From Todiramphus chloris collaris (lineage: Eukaryota > Chordata > Aves > Coraciiformes > Alcedinidae): a stretch of 64,000 bases of DNA. The stretch is taken from NCBI GenBank assembly GCA_025345505.1, contig JANVCC010000022.1, positions 30,391,213 to 30,455,212 on the forward strand, read 5' to 3'. The position numbers and the translations under genes were made by a program. This document shows, in pieces, positions 11,785-23,300 of the stretch (position 1 is the first letter of the stretch; each line of letters starts with the position of its first letter). The notes below the pieces were generated by a model, which saw only the letters and a list, made by a program, of their open reading frames with translations, ran no database searches and was not told the DNA's origin.

Positions 11785-14700
11785 CTGAAGAGATCAGAAA
11801 AACATAATTCATTGCAAAGCTTCTGCCAGAGAAAGTTGTCACTGCCTCTGTGGTACCACAGGACACCTCAGTCCAGCCCTCCTTCAGAAATTCCACATTA
11901 GGGAAAACTATTTTCTTTTTATAACAAGCTCTTTTTGTAGACAGTATTTCTTCAGACAAAAGTGTCATCTTCAAAAGAGTATATGCAAAAGCAAATGTAA
12001 ATTAATTCACATTTTCTAACATGTCATTATGCACATTTGCTTTCTGAACTTTTTATTTCCTGACTCAAAGCACTCAGAAAGCCAAGATGAAAACAATGAG
12101 GGGGGAAAAAATAAATGCATAATTGAGTCTGGACCACAGAAATGCCACGTTCAAGCGTACAGCAGAACTGCAACATCCCGACTTCATTATCCCAGGGAGT
12201 TCTCAGAACTCACTGACTGAACTATAAGTTACCCTGTTTTCCCCACAACCAGCCCTGTCCCAATTATCACAAATAATTCCAGTAACATTAAAAAAACACA
12301 ACAAAAATCCCCATAAAACTCACAACCGTGATGGTATAGAGCAGAAACACTAATAACCTGACAGACAAAAGTCTGTCAGAGCCCTAAATCTCAGTCCTGA
12401 TGTCCTGAGCTTTCCTTTCACCCTGGCATTAGGTTTCAAAACACTGGAATACCACATCGGGAGAGGAGGAAGGAGGAGGGACAGGACATGTAAATGGGGA
12501 CTGACAGCACTAGGCTGCATTAATGGTTTAACTTCCTTTTTGTCCGAAGAGGCTGGTAAGCTAACGTAGGGCAGACCAACAGAACATCACCAGCAAGGAG
12601 ATCATTCTGTACAGGCCTGAAGCACAGATGTAGGTGCTGTACAGGCGACTGTCCATGGCACCCTGCATTTCTCCTGCCTCAAGGTAGTGCTGAACAGCAG
12701 AGGCTGACAGCAAACACATCGCTGCCTGGATGCACCTCAGGTCAAGCACTGCCAGTTACAACATGCAGAGCAGAGGCCTTAGCTGCTAAGTACTCCCCAC
12801 AGGAGAAAGAACTGAGAGGATCCAACCACCATCCTTGAATCAAGAGTGTTAATACATCTCAAAGGAGATACTTTTGGCATAGAAATCTCTCAAGCAAACA
12901 ACGTTAAGGTTTTCAGGTGCTGAAATTAATATGAGGAAACCAGCTGCAGACCCGAAACATCTGCCCCAGTATGAATGGTGGGGTGTGGTGCTGGGTGCTA
13001 CCAGGACTCTTCAGTCTTACCTGGCTACTCAAAGAAGCATTCAGTTTTGACTTCTTGGATGTTTTAGCATTTTTTCTGATTATGGAAAGGTCCTGTGCAG
13101 CCTAGGAAGCAAGAGAGATCAGACAGATCACTACAAACTTCCTTCTGTGAAGATGCAAACAATCCCTTAAGAGTCTGTAGGTTTCTTTGCTTCATAACTA
13201 CAAAACTTTTGCTGCAGCAATAACATTTGAATTAATAAAATGACTTTCAGCGCCACAGAGGGGATCTGGTTTGAACAAAACTACCCAAAACAATGCAAGA
13301 AAAGCTGCTACCGTGCATTTTTCAAAAATACTGTGTTAAACAGCACTGCTCAGAATTCAAGTCCTGCACTCAAACACTCTGCAAATGAGCAGTATGCTTC
13401 CTCAGCACAGGCAGGGTCTGGGGATGGAAGCTCTAGGCTTAGGACGTGCCTTCAAATCCCAACCCTGCCAAAACCTCCCATGAGGCTTGAGAAAAGCCCT
13501 GTTGCTCTTCTGTGATCTACAGACAAGTATGAAAACCACAGGATATCAAACTGCTCATACTAGTGGAAAAAAAGGAACGTCTTCACTTTGCTGCCCCTTG
13601 CTCACTTGTCTCAAAGTAAACCCACACGTATGTACAGTACAACCCAGCAAGGGCACAAAGTTTCTTAACCACACAGTTCTTAACGCAAGTATTCCCAGTG
13701 CTCCAGCTCCTTTACCAGCTCCACACAAAACATGTGACTTACTTGTATTTAGCACAATCTTAAAAAAAAAAATCTTTTTGCATAAAACAGGAATCAAAAC
13801 AACACCCAACTTACAAATCCTGGGAAGTCATAATTGATGCCCTTTTCAGCCAGCCTCTTCCGTAAATGATTCTCCTTCCGCAGCAGTCGCTTTGTCATCT
13901 TTGCCTTCTGAACGAGAGAACGGACCTTATTGTACCGCCTGACTGCTGGCTGAGAAGGCTTCAGAAATATCCTGTGACTGTTTTTGAAGAGGTTTTCATG
14001 GACCCTTTCAGGAGGTATGAACTGACCTGTATCACAAGCACAGGACATCAAGTTACAGCAGAGGCACCCTTCCCACCAAGTTGCGCCCACGTGACACTGT
14101 TCCGCTCTCGTCAGAGCGTTACCCGCTGCCACGGCACAGCGCTTCATCAACGGGAAACAGAAAGCTACAACACACTCCTTAGTATGGGAGCTGATAACGG
14201 GTGGGTGGATGGATGGAGGGAGAAACTTCAGTTTCACCCAGAAAACAGTCAGAAAAACTTGCTTTTCAAACGTTGATGCATATATAGCTCATAATCCTTT
14301 ACAAAGCAAGTGTTACTGTCACCAGGTCCGAGAAACTCATTTCATTAAACTTTTAATCAAAAAAGCTCCTTATGTCTAACTAGAGACAGCAGCTCCAACA
14401 GTTACAAAAAAAACCCAAAGAATTTTCTTGTTTCCACAGCAACCACCACCACTCCCTGAGATTTGAAGGCTCTTCAGAGGGAGCTGGACAGGCTGGATCA
14501 GTGGGCTGAGGACAATCATATGGGCTTCAACAATACCAAGTGCCAAGTCCTGCACCTGGGCCACAACAACCGTGTGGCCAAGTGCCACAAGCCTGGGGGC
14601 AAGTGGCTGGAAAGCTGCTCAGCAGAAAGGGACCTGGGGGTGTTGACCTGCGGGCCAACAGCCAACTGAACATGAGCCAGTAGTCTGCTCAGGTGGACAA

Positions 14701-16861
14701 GAAGGCCAATGGCATCCTGGCCTGTATTGGGATTAGCATGGCCAGCAGGATTAGAGAAGTGATTGTCCCACCATACTTGGCACCGGTGAGGCTGCAGCTT
14801 GAGTACTGTGTTCAGTTCTGGGCACCACAGTACAAGAAAGACATCAAGGTGCTGGAGTGAGTCCAGAGAAGGGCAACTAAGCTGTTCAAGTGTCTTGAGA
14901 ATAAGGCTTAGCAGGAGGGACTGAGGGACCTGGGGTTTTTTTAGTCTGAAGGAGGCCGAGGGGAGACCTTATCACTCTCTACGTCTACCTGAAATGAAGT
15001 TGTAGAGAGGTGAGTGTTGGTCTCTTCTCACAAGTCACAACTGACAAGAGGAAATGGCAACAAGTTGTGCCAGGGGAGGTTTAGGTTGGACATTAGGGAA
15101 ACCTATACCAAAAGGGTTATCAAAGACTGGAACAGGCTGCCCAGGGAACTGGTTGAATCATTGCCCCTGGATGTATTGAAAAGCCATCTAGATGTGGTGC
15201 TAAAGGATATGATGCAGTAGTGGCCCTGGTAGTTAGGTAACCATTGGACTTCATGATCTCAAAGGTCTGTTCCAACCATAAGAGATTCTGTGATTTCATG
15301 TTACACAGCTACACAACAAGCATTATCAGCCTGGTGGAAAAACAGCAGCAGTGACCGAAAGGCTGCTAAGGATGTTCTTTACACACGAAGAAAAGGAAGA
15401 ACAGCTCAGCCCCACAGAAAATCATGTGGGGACAAAACTTCATAAAAAGCCCCTAAGATTTTCCAAATAGTCATAAAAATAAAATCAATAACTGAATTTC
15501 ATTTGCACATTAGAGGACTTACACTTCAGCCTATACTTACACTTTAGGAGTCTTTCAGAAAACAGGTAGTTGTTCATTGTGTCTGCAACAATCTTGGCCA
15601 CGTCATCGGATTCAAATTCTATAAATCCATAGCCTTTGCTACCTCCAGTCTGCAAGCAACGACAGAAAGAAATCTAAAACAACGCTTCCACACATTAAGA
15701 ACTGTATTAAAACTACTTCATGTTACCAAAATCATAGCCCATTCTCCTGGTCTCACTGGAATAGAATCATGGGTCTGCCATGGTCTGTATGCCATTAGTT
15801 TTGAGGCAGTCAAGGCAGCTGACCTGAGCTGTCTCACAGGATTACCACATCCCATAAACATCATGCTCAGTATAAAGGAGGACGTTTGCTGAGAATAGGA
15901 CCTTCACCTGCTCTTCTTTCTCCCCATCTCTGGAGAAGTTCACTCATCATTCTGCTCCTGAGCACTGCCTTCCTAGTTACTGTGGGCACTGTACATTTAC
16001 TGGGCTGAGTATAACTGCTTTATATGAGCACTAGCTTGGCTGTTTCATTAAGTCTGTTTTCATTTCAACCTGTGAGTCACCTCTCCCTTTCCTAATCCCC
16101 CTTCTCTGCTGGGGAGGCGTCACTGGGAGTCGAACCCTAGAGTCAGCGCCTGGTAAAGGATCAGCCTGAGCTTTGGTTTGGAATTGCTATCTCCAGCACA
16201 AGTCACCGAGCACGGTGCCCCCCTCTGCCCGCGCACGGAACTGCAGCGGAGCTCCCCACGCGGTGCGCGGCCGGCAGCGCGCGGGGCAGACGGGCAGCGG
16301 CGCGCGGAGCTGCTGAAGGCGCTTCAGGAACGCGCTGGTAGCTCCCGAGCCGGCAGCCCGTACGAGGAAGAGGTCCCCGAGCCTCAAGGGTGCTGACTGC
16401 CCGGCCCAGCATCAAGCGTCGGCTGCGAGCGCGCTGCGGGTTCCCGGGCACCTCCCGAGCGAACAGCAGAGAGCGAAGCGGCGAGCTGGACGGCCGGGGC
16501 CAGGCCGGAGCTTTACCTTCTTACTCCTCGAGAGCCGGAGCCGCGTCACTGTCCCGAACTGCCCGAAGTACTCCTGGAGCTGCGGCTCGCAGAGCCCCCG
16601 CGGGAGGTGCCCAACGTACACCACGCCCGGAGTCAGCTCCTCCTGCGGGGCACAGAGCGACAACGTCAGGCCGGGCCGGGCCGGGCCGCCCCCGCCGGCC
16701 CCAGGGCCCCGCTATAGGGCCCCGCTCACCTTGGCTGCCCGCTTGTTGCGGGCCCGGTGCACCTTCTGCTGGGCCTCGCGTTGCAGTCGCGGCTCCAAGG
16801 CCAGGAACGACGCGGACCGTGCCGCGGACGGTGCGGCCGCAGCCGCCTCAGCCGCCGCCAT
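11608..16861 (-). CDS. NIFK: NIFK, nucleolar protein interacting with the FHA domain of Ki-67 (complete, six coding exons)
   Basis: Join (minus strand): 16861-16730, 16642-16517, 15649-15541, 14026-13815, 13101-13021, 11784-11608. All junctions are GT-AG and in phase, giving 278 residues against about 293 in human. NIFK is a nucleolar RNA-binding protein needed for pre-rRNA processing, and it binds the Ki-67 FHA domain on mitotic chromosomes. Residues about 50-125 are one RRM, with RNP2-like VVYVGHL (51-57) and RNP1-like KGYGFIEF (91-98). A basic helix-rich middle follows, ending in YDFPGF (188-193). Near the C-terminus PTPVCTPT (222-229) matches the doubly phosphorylated Ki-67-binding site. 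The tail is lysine/arginine rich. The N-terminus is alanine-rich and unlike the mammalian one, but the ATG sits in a good context in the CpG island. The gene is head-to-head with TSN. Confidence 0.95.
13021..13101 (-). CDS. NIFK: NIFK coding exon 5
   Basis: A short 81-nt exon encoding [18 protein letters not shown] to LSSQ (residues 194-220), lysine/serine rich. The acceptor is TTCCTAG and the donor is CAG|GTAAGA. Phase 0 on both sides, so skipping it would keep the frame. Confidence 0.9.
13815..14026 (-). CDS. NIFK: NIFK coding exon 4 (basic helical region)
   Basis: Completes Cys123 and runs [14 protein letters not shown] to GINYDFPGF. The acceptor is TGATACAG and the donor is TTT|GTAAGT. 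The open frame continues upstream into the intron, so an open-frame-based start would be wrong. The exon starts at the acceptor. Confidence 0.95.
14461..15297 (+). mobile_element. CR1 LINE, 5'-truncated 3' end of ORF2 plus 3'UTR, in NIFK intron 3
   Basis: The sequence reads as the end of the CR1 reverse-transcriptase protein ([17 protein letters not shown], then [18 protein letters not shown] and ERDLGVL), followed in other frames by [12 protein letters not shown] and [15 protein letters not shown] segments. It ends in a CR1-type 3' tail (GGTCTGTTCCAACC ... GATTCTGTGATT). Frameshifts and stops show that it is dead. CR1 is the dominant LINE of birds, and most copies are 5'-truncated like this one. 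It lies antisense to NIFK within the intron 14,027-15,540. The left edge is approximate. Confidence 0.92.
15541..15649 (-). CDS. NIFK: NIFK coding exon 3 (RNP1)
   Basis: Encodes [16 protein letters not shown], carrying the RNP1 aromatic residues, through ERLLK. It ends after the first base of a cysteine codon (T|GT) at a strong GTAAGT donor. Confidence 0.95.
15776..16165 (+). mobile_element. degraded avian endogenous-retrovirus LTR (probable solo LTR) in NIFK intron 2
   Basis: From TGCCATGGTCTGTATGCC the sequence continues with TTGAGGCAGTCAAGGCAGCTGACC, then ACATCATGCTCAGTATAAAG (a TATA-like promoter core), and later TTTTCATTTCAACCTGTGAG and CTGCTGGGGAGGCG. This order matches my memory of avian ERV LTRs: U3 ending in a GTCATGCTCAGTATA core, then R/U5 with TTTCATTTCAACC. 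No internal viral genes flank it, so it is probably a solo LTR. The right edge is uncertain and I found no target-site duplication. It is antisense to NIFK. Confidence 0.65.
16517..16642 (-). CDS. NIFK: NIFK coding exon 2 (start of RRM)
   Basis: Encodes residues 45-86, beginning [14 protein letters not shown], which holds the RNP2 strand, and ending LSRSKK. The acceptor is CCCCGCAG and the donor is AAG|GTAAAG. Phase 0 on both sides. Confidence 0.95.
16730..16861 (-). CDS. NIFK: NIFK coding exon 1
   Basis: Encodes residues 1-44, an alanine-rich start then a basic stretch ending RNKRAAK. The donor is AAG|GTGAGC. The exon ends in phase 0. The start codon is the first ATG in frame in the promoter-proximal sequence and has GCCGCC-rich surroundings. 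Confidence 0.9.
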
Positions 16862-16956
16862 GCTGCGCTCCGCGCCGCCGCCGGAAGCGCGTCACTCCCC
16901 TCGCACGCGGTGTCGCGCGGCGGTAAAGGCGCGCAGGCGCAGAGCGTCGGGGCGCC

Positions 16957-16969
16957 GTCTCCTAGCAAC
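16957..16969. promoter_or_regulatory. X-box (RFX-type) motif in the NIFK/TSN promoter
   Basis: GTCTCC-T-AGCAAC fits the X-box consensus GTNNCC, 0-3 bases, RGYAAC in both halves. It lies about 95 bases upstream of the NIFK start codon and 318 upstream of the TSN start codon. Confidence 0.5.
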
Positions 16970-17000
16970 GGCGCCCGGCGTCGCCGACCCGCCCGTACCA

Positions 17001-17015
17001 CGTCGCATAGCGACG
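17001..17015. promoter_or_regulatory. CGTCGC-ATA-GCGACG palindrome in the NIFK/TSN promoter
   Basis: Perfect six-base arms around a three-base centre. It shares GTCGC-ATAG with the X-box-like site at 261-274 in the other CpG island, so it may be a degenerate X-box or a common initiator-type element. The function is not known. Confidence 0.4.
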
Positions 17016-17286
17016 CGGCGCCGTCACCAGGCAGCGGGGCCCTGGCGCGGCCCGGCGGAGGCGGCGGCCGCCCTCCCTAGGCCCGAGCTCGCTATAGCGG
17101 AGCCCTGAAACGCGGGCACTTCCCGCCCCGGGGACAGCGGCTCCCGCATGGCGCGCCGCCCCCTCCGCTATCTCCTGGCTCCTCCGGCCGCTCAGGCAGT
17201 GCGCGGGGCAGCCCCCGCGCCGGCGGCGCTGGAAGGCCCCCTGTGGGCGCGGGAGGCCCCGGAGGCGGGAGGTGGCGGCGGGCACC

Positions 17287-17352
17287 ATGTCTGTGAGCGA
17301 CATGTTCATCGCGCTGCAGGGCGTCCTCACCGCCGACCAGGACATCCGCGAG
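17287..17352 (+). CDS. TSN: TSN coding exon 1
   Basis: Encodes MSVSDMFIALQGVLTADQDI plus RE. The start is GGCACCATGT, a good Kozak context. It ends in phase 0 at GAG|GTGCGT and is followed by an intron of only 76 bases. Confidence 0.97.
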
Positions 17353-20300
17353 GTGCGTGCGGGGCCGGGGGCGGGCGGGGGACGCGGGGCTTGGCCCGGC
17401 CCGGCCTGACGGCGCCGTGTGTCCGCAGGAGATCCGGAAGGTGGTGCAGGCGCTGGAGCAGACGGCCCGGGAGATCCTGACGCTGCTGCAGGGCGTGCAC
17501 CAGGGAGCCGGCTTCCAGGACAGTGAGTCCCGCCGCGCTCCGCTTTCCCGGGCAGCGCTCGAGAGCTGGCCGGGGGGGAGGGGGGGCGCGGGAAGGGGGG
17601 TACGCGGGTCCCTCCGTCACGGGAGCCTCTTTTCCGCGTTTCAGTGGCACGTGGATGCTCCAGGGTGCCCTGCGGGAGCTTCCCAGAGGCTGCTGGGGGG
17701 GGTGGGGCAACGGGGAGGTTTGAAGCCAGGTAACCAGAAGAGCTGCCATTCACCCGCAGGATACACCGCTCTTGCCCTTTCTCTTTTCCGAGGTCGGTGT
17801 TTCACCGAGACGGTGAAATCTCAGCAGGAAGAGCGAGTTCTCTCCATAGCAGCTTGTTCTGTGGGCTTGTTGAAGTAGCTCAGCGGTTTTGCTTTAAGTG
17901 ATGTGCACGTGGATTCTTATACTGCAGTGATTTTACCATTGCCCGTTGGGTCTTTGCATCCCCTTCTGTACCTCTTCACCTCACCCCCCAAAAAGCTGTG
18001 ATCCTGAACCCTCTGGGGGCTGTTCAGGGTGGTGTGTGAAGGGGGGACTTGAGCCTCCTTCGTACAAGACTTGGTCTGTGTGTGCTTAATGTTGCAGTAT
18101 ATAAAGGGAATTTGTAAAGGCTGATAAGGCAGGAGCTGTCCTTGATATGTGTTTGAGTTGTAACTGGAATTGTTCTGCTGGTTTTGAGGTTGATATTGTA
18201 GCTGGCCTGGTTCACTGCTTTCAATTCAATTTTTTTTTAAGTCAATTGCTGAGAAGAAGCAACTGTTCTGACTTTCCTGGAAGTGCTTGAGAGGATTTGG
18301 GAAGGGGAGAAATCTGTCAAGATGTGCTCTGAAGGTGAATAGAGTCTAAACTTCACCAGGTGCTGTTTTACTCATCTGCAGAGCTGACTGTTATCATCTT
18401 GGTGACGTTCATTAGCACACTGGAGCTGGAGGCTTGGGGTTTCTCTGGCCTCCAAGAGGGTACATGCTTGGCAATGTACAACACCTGAGCTTTGACCACG
18501 GCTGGCAAGTGCAACTTCCACCTGCTTAGGAAATCTGGTAGTGCTAACAATTTGAACTGCTGATTGGCTAATTTACACAAGCATATGCTGAATTTTCTAA
18601 GATGAGTAAACAAGTGGATGTTCTGGCAGTTGTTGTGGGTGGGTTTCAACTTTCCATCATTTAACAGTAGAGACCTCTGTCTGGCTTGCTGTATTTTCAC
18701 TTGATTTTTGATTCTGGGAAAGAGCTGGTCTTGGAACTTGCAGAGTCTGAGAAGAGATTTGCAATAATTAAAGTAAGGAGGGGGAAAAACGGAGACGGGG
18801 GATAGCTCATCTTACAGTTCTTCTAATACCAAAGACAATGAATTCATGCTTAACAGGCTAGGAATTAACTCATGATAATAGACCCGTCAGTTTGTCATCA
18901 ATTACAAGCATAATAAAAGTAGTCAATAAATGTTTAGATTAATAAAGGTTTACAGCAGAATGATATAATGCCAGTTAGCAGGATTGTTAGGGGGTTAAAT
19001 ATCACTTGTCAGGCATGTCACATATTCAGACTGCAGTTTTATTTGGTAATGGTTGTAGTTGTGCAGTGTAGCCTCATTAAATAAATGCCTGTCTGGATTT
19101 ACTACAGTATCTCACTATCTGAGTCTGTACCACAATTTTGCTAAGAAACTAGAATGATTCTTCCATAGTAGCTTAAATAAATAATGACTCTTGTAACTGT
19201 GCAGGAGAGGATTATTCATTGCAACAGCGTTCTGGCTAGACTTTGTAGCATCGAGACTTTTTAGCCTTTATTTATTCCAAGGTGTAAGTAAAGCTATTTA
19301 ACACTACTAATAAATAAGCAAGTAGTACATTAGTAATAATGAATTATTAGTAATAATAAACTAGATTGAATTATTAAAATATTAATTTATATGGTTTGTT
19401 TACAAATTAGTAATTAATAAAACCCAGAAAACACTAGTAATTACCACAAGTTCACAGGTGACTAGTGATGCTTGGTGAGCACAGCTCTGTTACTGGGGAT
19501 GGTTTGAGCTGGTGCTGCTGCCAGCAGAAGCTGTACTGCTTGTGCCCCCTCCCTCGTGCCAGCGTAAGCGGGTGCTGACTTTCTCCCACAGCCTGCTGGC
19601 TGATCCTTTGTAATTATTCTTGCATCATCAATGGAGTTGAAGTGATGAAAACTCAAGGAGACAACAGAGAGCCAGTGAAAACAGGGGAAGGATTTGTACC
19701 AGGCTGAGCAATCCGTCCTACCCCAGAGAAGGGTAAGGGGTGGTGTGAGCTCAGTTAACACAGCTCGGGATGGTTGGAAGTTCAGTGGAGGGCAGTTCCC
19801 TCTACCAGTCGGTAGCGACTGAATCATTACCTCTCACGATGCCTTTCCTCTCTTCTCCAGGGACTTGGCTAAATCTGCTGTCATTGAGTTTTTCATCTGA
19901 ACTCTTTGAGTTCCTACCCACAGACAGCAGCTGTTTCACAGCACCAAGCAGGATGCACTTTCTGTTGTAGCCTTTTTACAGCTGTGGGAAAGGGAAGGTA
20001 AATCAGCAGACCCTCAAGTCTGCAGGCTCCGGAACAGGGTTAGAGGATCTCCCTCCTTCAGCTCGTTCTGCTCCCTGTCCAGAGTGGTGCTTGAGAACTG
20101 CTCGGAAAGCTGTTCAGGGCAGCGCGTGCTGCAGCCTGCTCTGAGCTGCCCCAGGTCTGAGCACCGGGCAGGGGCTTTGGAGGCTGAAATCATCTTGGTA
20201 CGTCTGTGCTCATGAAACACCTCGTGTTAAGGTTAGCAAAACACCGGTGGTGATGCACAAGGATGCGTGAGCATAGTTTGACAGTGAAAGCTTCTGTATC

Positions 20301-23300
20301 ATGGATGCTGTGGTCTGAAACTTTACAGTAAAGCTTGTTTATTTTTGTCACAGATTCCTTAGGTAGAAGCCAAAATGCTCATGTGTGCCTTCCTCCGTCC
20401 CCAGCTGCCGTGTGAGGGCTGACACAACTGAGGCAGAGACCATACTTTGAGGACAGTGTTCAAAGGGCAGCTGTCAGTGAGCTCCACTTTTCCTTCATTC
20501 TGGCTGACACACAGAGTGCTTTTTCCTTCTGCTTCCTAAGGCTTTTTAAATGCGCACACACACCTTTTTTTTTCACGTGGAATTGATGTGTTATTAATTG
20601 GAAGAAGTTTTTAAACACACTTAAGAGACTTCTAGTAGGGCTTGTTTGGTAAAATTCATCACAGCTTTCAGATTTAGCTTCTGTGGATCCTGTTTAGTTA
20701 ATTGTAGCCTCTGTGCAGTAAGATGCTGGAAAGCCTGCCAGGCCCATCACCTGCCTGCCTTGGGTGGTGAGCAGGCTGAGAAGGCTGCAGTTAAGAACTA
20801 CTGGTTGGGTTAGTTCTGTCGGGCCGTGTTACTGCGGGTGCAGGGTGGCTGCAGCTCACACCAGTACACAGGAGGTGGCAGTGGGTGGCACGTAAACAGG
20901 AGACCGCTTCTCTCCAGAGCTATGGCACCCGCTGGACAGGCTGAAACCCGGGTTCTTCAAGCGCATCACTGCAAAGCAGGAAGTGCACTGTCCTGAGAGG
21001 ATGTTGCACCTCATCCAGATTAGAAGATTTTAAAGGGATAAATAAAAGATGTTTTCCCTGTGAGTGCCCAAGTCACTTGGTGGCACTGTGTGGTGCACGT
21101 GCTTTTGTTGGGGTCAGGTCTGTGCAGCACTGTTCAGGTGCTTGTGGTCTGGCTGTCAGTGTTGTTTCTAAACCACTGCATTACGATGCTCTCCGTTTCT
21201 TTCTTTGTAACACCTGTACAACCCAACTGGCTGCCCCTTTCTCCTCTTCCACCCACACAGCTAAAACAATGTCCTGTTCCCATCTCAGACCTGATCTCTG
21301 CCGTGTCCTTCCTCCTGCAGTGCCGCCCATAGCCCTGTGCTGCGTGCACGGGCTCGTGGCAGGGGGCTGTAAGTGTGCTGCTGCTCTTGGTGGCTCCCTC
21401 CCTTGCCCCCAGGAGCTGTTACCACAGTACCAGCTCTTCTACACTTACCAACCCTTAAACAAAATTGCCCCTCTTCTACCTCAGATGAGGTCTTAGGCTC
21501 AACACCTTTTTCAGCCTTTCTCCATCTCTCCTTCAGCACTGCTTGTTCGTTGCCCTGCTCAGTGCAGTGCCAGGCCACTTTGCAGAGGAGTTCATTCCAC
21601 GAACACCACACTGACTCTGTGCTCCTCCATTCCTGCCTCAGTCTGTCTGTGTACCCTGTTGCCTCTTGGTCCATAGGCTCTGTGACCTTTCCAGTGTTTT
21701 CTTCTGTCAGTGCCCATTACAGAATGGGTTCTTCATCCATGACATAAGTTCTATAGCAACAGCAATTAGTCACGATTAGCAGTGATTCTGAAATAACACT
21801 GGGGCATCTTGTCTCAAGTTTGAAACTAAGGGCTAGAGCAGATTAGACAGCCTAGAACTCGGGAGTATTTCTCCCCTACCAGTTGTGGCAGTGACTATTT
21901 CTTACATCGATTCAAATGCCAGTAGCCTATCTTGGACAACAAAGGAGCATAAATAGCTCTGTCTAGACTAGAAAACTCTGTGTACAAAATCTTGTTCTCT
22001 GTCAAGTACTGAATATTGCGCTGTTTCTTTTTCAGTACCAAAGAAATGTCAGAAGGCTCGTGAGCACTTTGGTACCGTGAGAACGCAGATGGAATCCCTG
22101 AAGACCAAGTTTCCTGCTGATCAGTATTACAGGTGTGCAGGACCACACGCAGCCAGACGTGGATGTGGGAATTCCCTGGGAATGTTTGGCAGTGTTGCTT
22201 TGGAAGATTGATTTAAAGCTTTATGGGCCAAATGCTTGAAAAAGAAATCATGGAGAAGTGTGAGGTTTTTATCAGCATAGATAAAAAATGGCTTTGCTCA
22301 AATGCTCCTTTTATAACTTTAAAAATAGCCAGTATTTTATTCTTTTTCTAGAAACGGGGTTTTAAAAGAAAAAGGAAAGTTTATAAAATTGATGTTCTAT
22401 TGGAGCCACCCTCATTTCCAGGAGCAGAGCATTTGCTGCTCCATTAATTTAGGTTGCCAGTTTTGAGGCATCTCTGACAACAGAGCTCTAAATCTGTCAT
22501 GAAATGGCTGTTTGATACTGCAGATACTAAATGAAGCTGTCACCTGTGTGTTTTGTTACTGCCAGAAGGGGACAGTGTCTAGCAAGAACATTTCAAAGAA
22601 CAAGGACCTTGTCAGCTCCGATTTGCTGAGGGAAGATGGGAGGGAGAGCCCTGCATGTCTTGTGGGCATGACAACCTGAAAACCTGCACACTGAGTAGGG
22701 GTGGGCAAACGCTGGTGTCCAGTCTAGAATCCTGGGAGTGCAGTTCTGGAGTACCACGGCCAGGGCTTTCAGCTGGTGTCATGTCGATAAGCCAAGAGTA
22801 TTGCAAACTGCTACGTGTAGAGGAGGAAAACATAATGGCTGCTTGTTGCCTAACTCCAGTAATAATGTTACTTATTTATATCTTGACTTGCTCTTTTCTT
22901 CACCAGATTTCATGAGCACTGGAGGTTTGTGCTTCAGCGGCTGGTGTTTCTGGCAGCGTTCGTAGTCTATTTGGAGGCAGAGACATTAGTGACCCGAGAA
23001 GCTGTTGCAGAAATACTTGGGAGTAAGTTAATGTTGTAACTGAAAAGAAAAAGCTTGTGACCTATTCAGATGTTAGAGCTTTCAAAGGTACAGAGAAAGA
23101 GCAGAGCTTCATTTCTTCCGAAGAAATGGGTTCTAGAATTTATCTGGTATTTGATTTCATTATGTAAACCACTAATTCTTTTAGAAGGTGAAAATCAGCA
23201 AACCTAATGTGAACAAAAGTATTTATTTGTTAATAAGTTCTTCGTCAGTGAAGATAATTCATTCACGTTGCATAAATCTACCCAAAAAAGCTACAAAGAT

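Larger units (their letters stand above)
16862..17286. promoter_or_regulatory. bidirectional CpG-island promoter of NIFK and TSN
   Basis: The two start codons are only 425 bases apart and diverge. The whole interval, and the flanking 16,200-17,600, is dense in CpG. No TATA box is evident. A near-perfect X-box (16,957-16,969) and a weaker palindrome (17,001-17,015) lie inside, along with NRF1-like GCGCAGGCGC sequence near 16,931. This is the classic arrangement of two co-expressed housekeeping genes. Confidence 0.85.

Noticed and set aside
16116..16153. tRNA-like GGGTTCGACTCCC on the minus strand
   Set aside because: Only a T-arm-like loop and a short outer stem are present. There is no D arm, anticodon arm or full acceptor stem. 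The segment falls in the LTR-like sequence.
16962..17753. 263-codon minus-strand open frame over the TSN promoter and first exons
   Set aside because: G+C-rich CpG-island artefact opposite TSN exons 1-2, with proline/arginine/glycine composition and no domain.
21077..21747. 139- and 124-codon frames in TSN intron 2
   Set aside because: Overlapping frames on both strands, cysteine/serine/leucine-rich translations of pyrimidine-rich DNA, no recognised domain.
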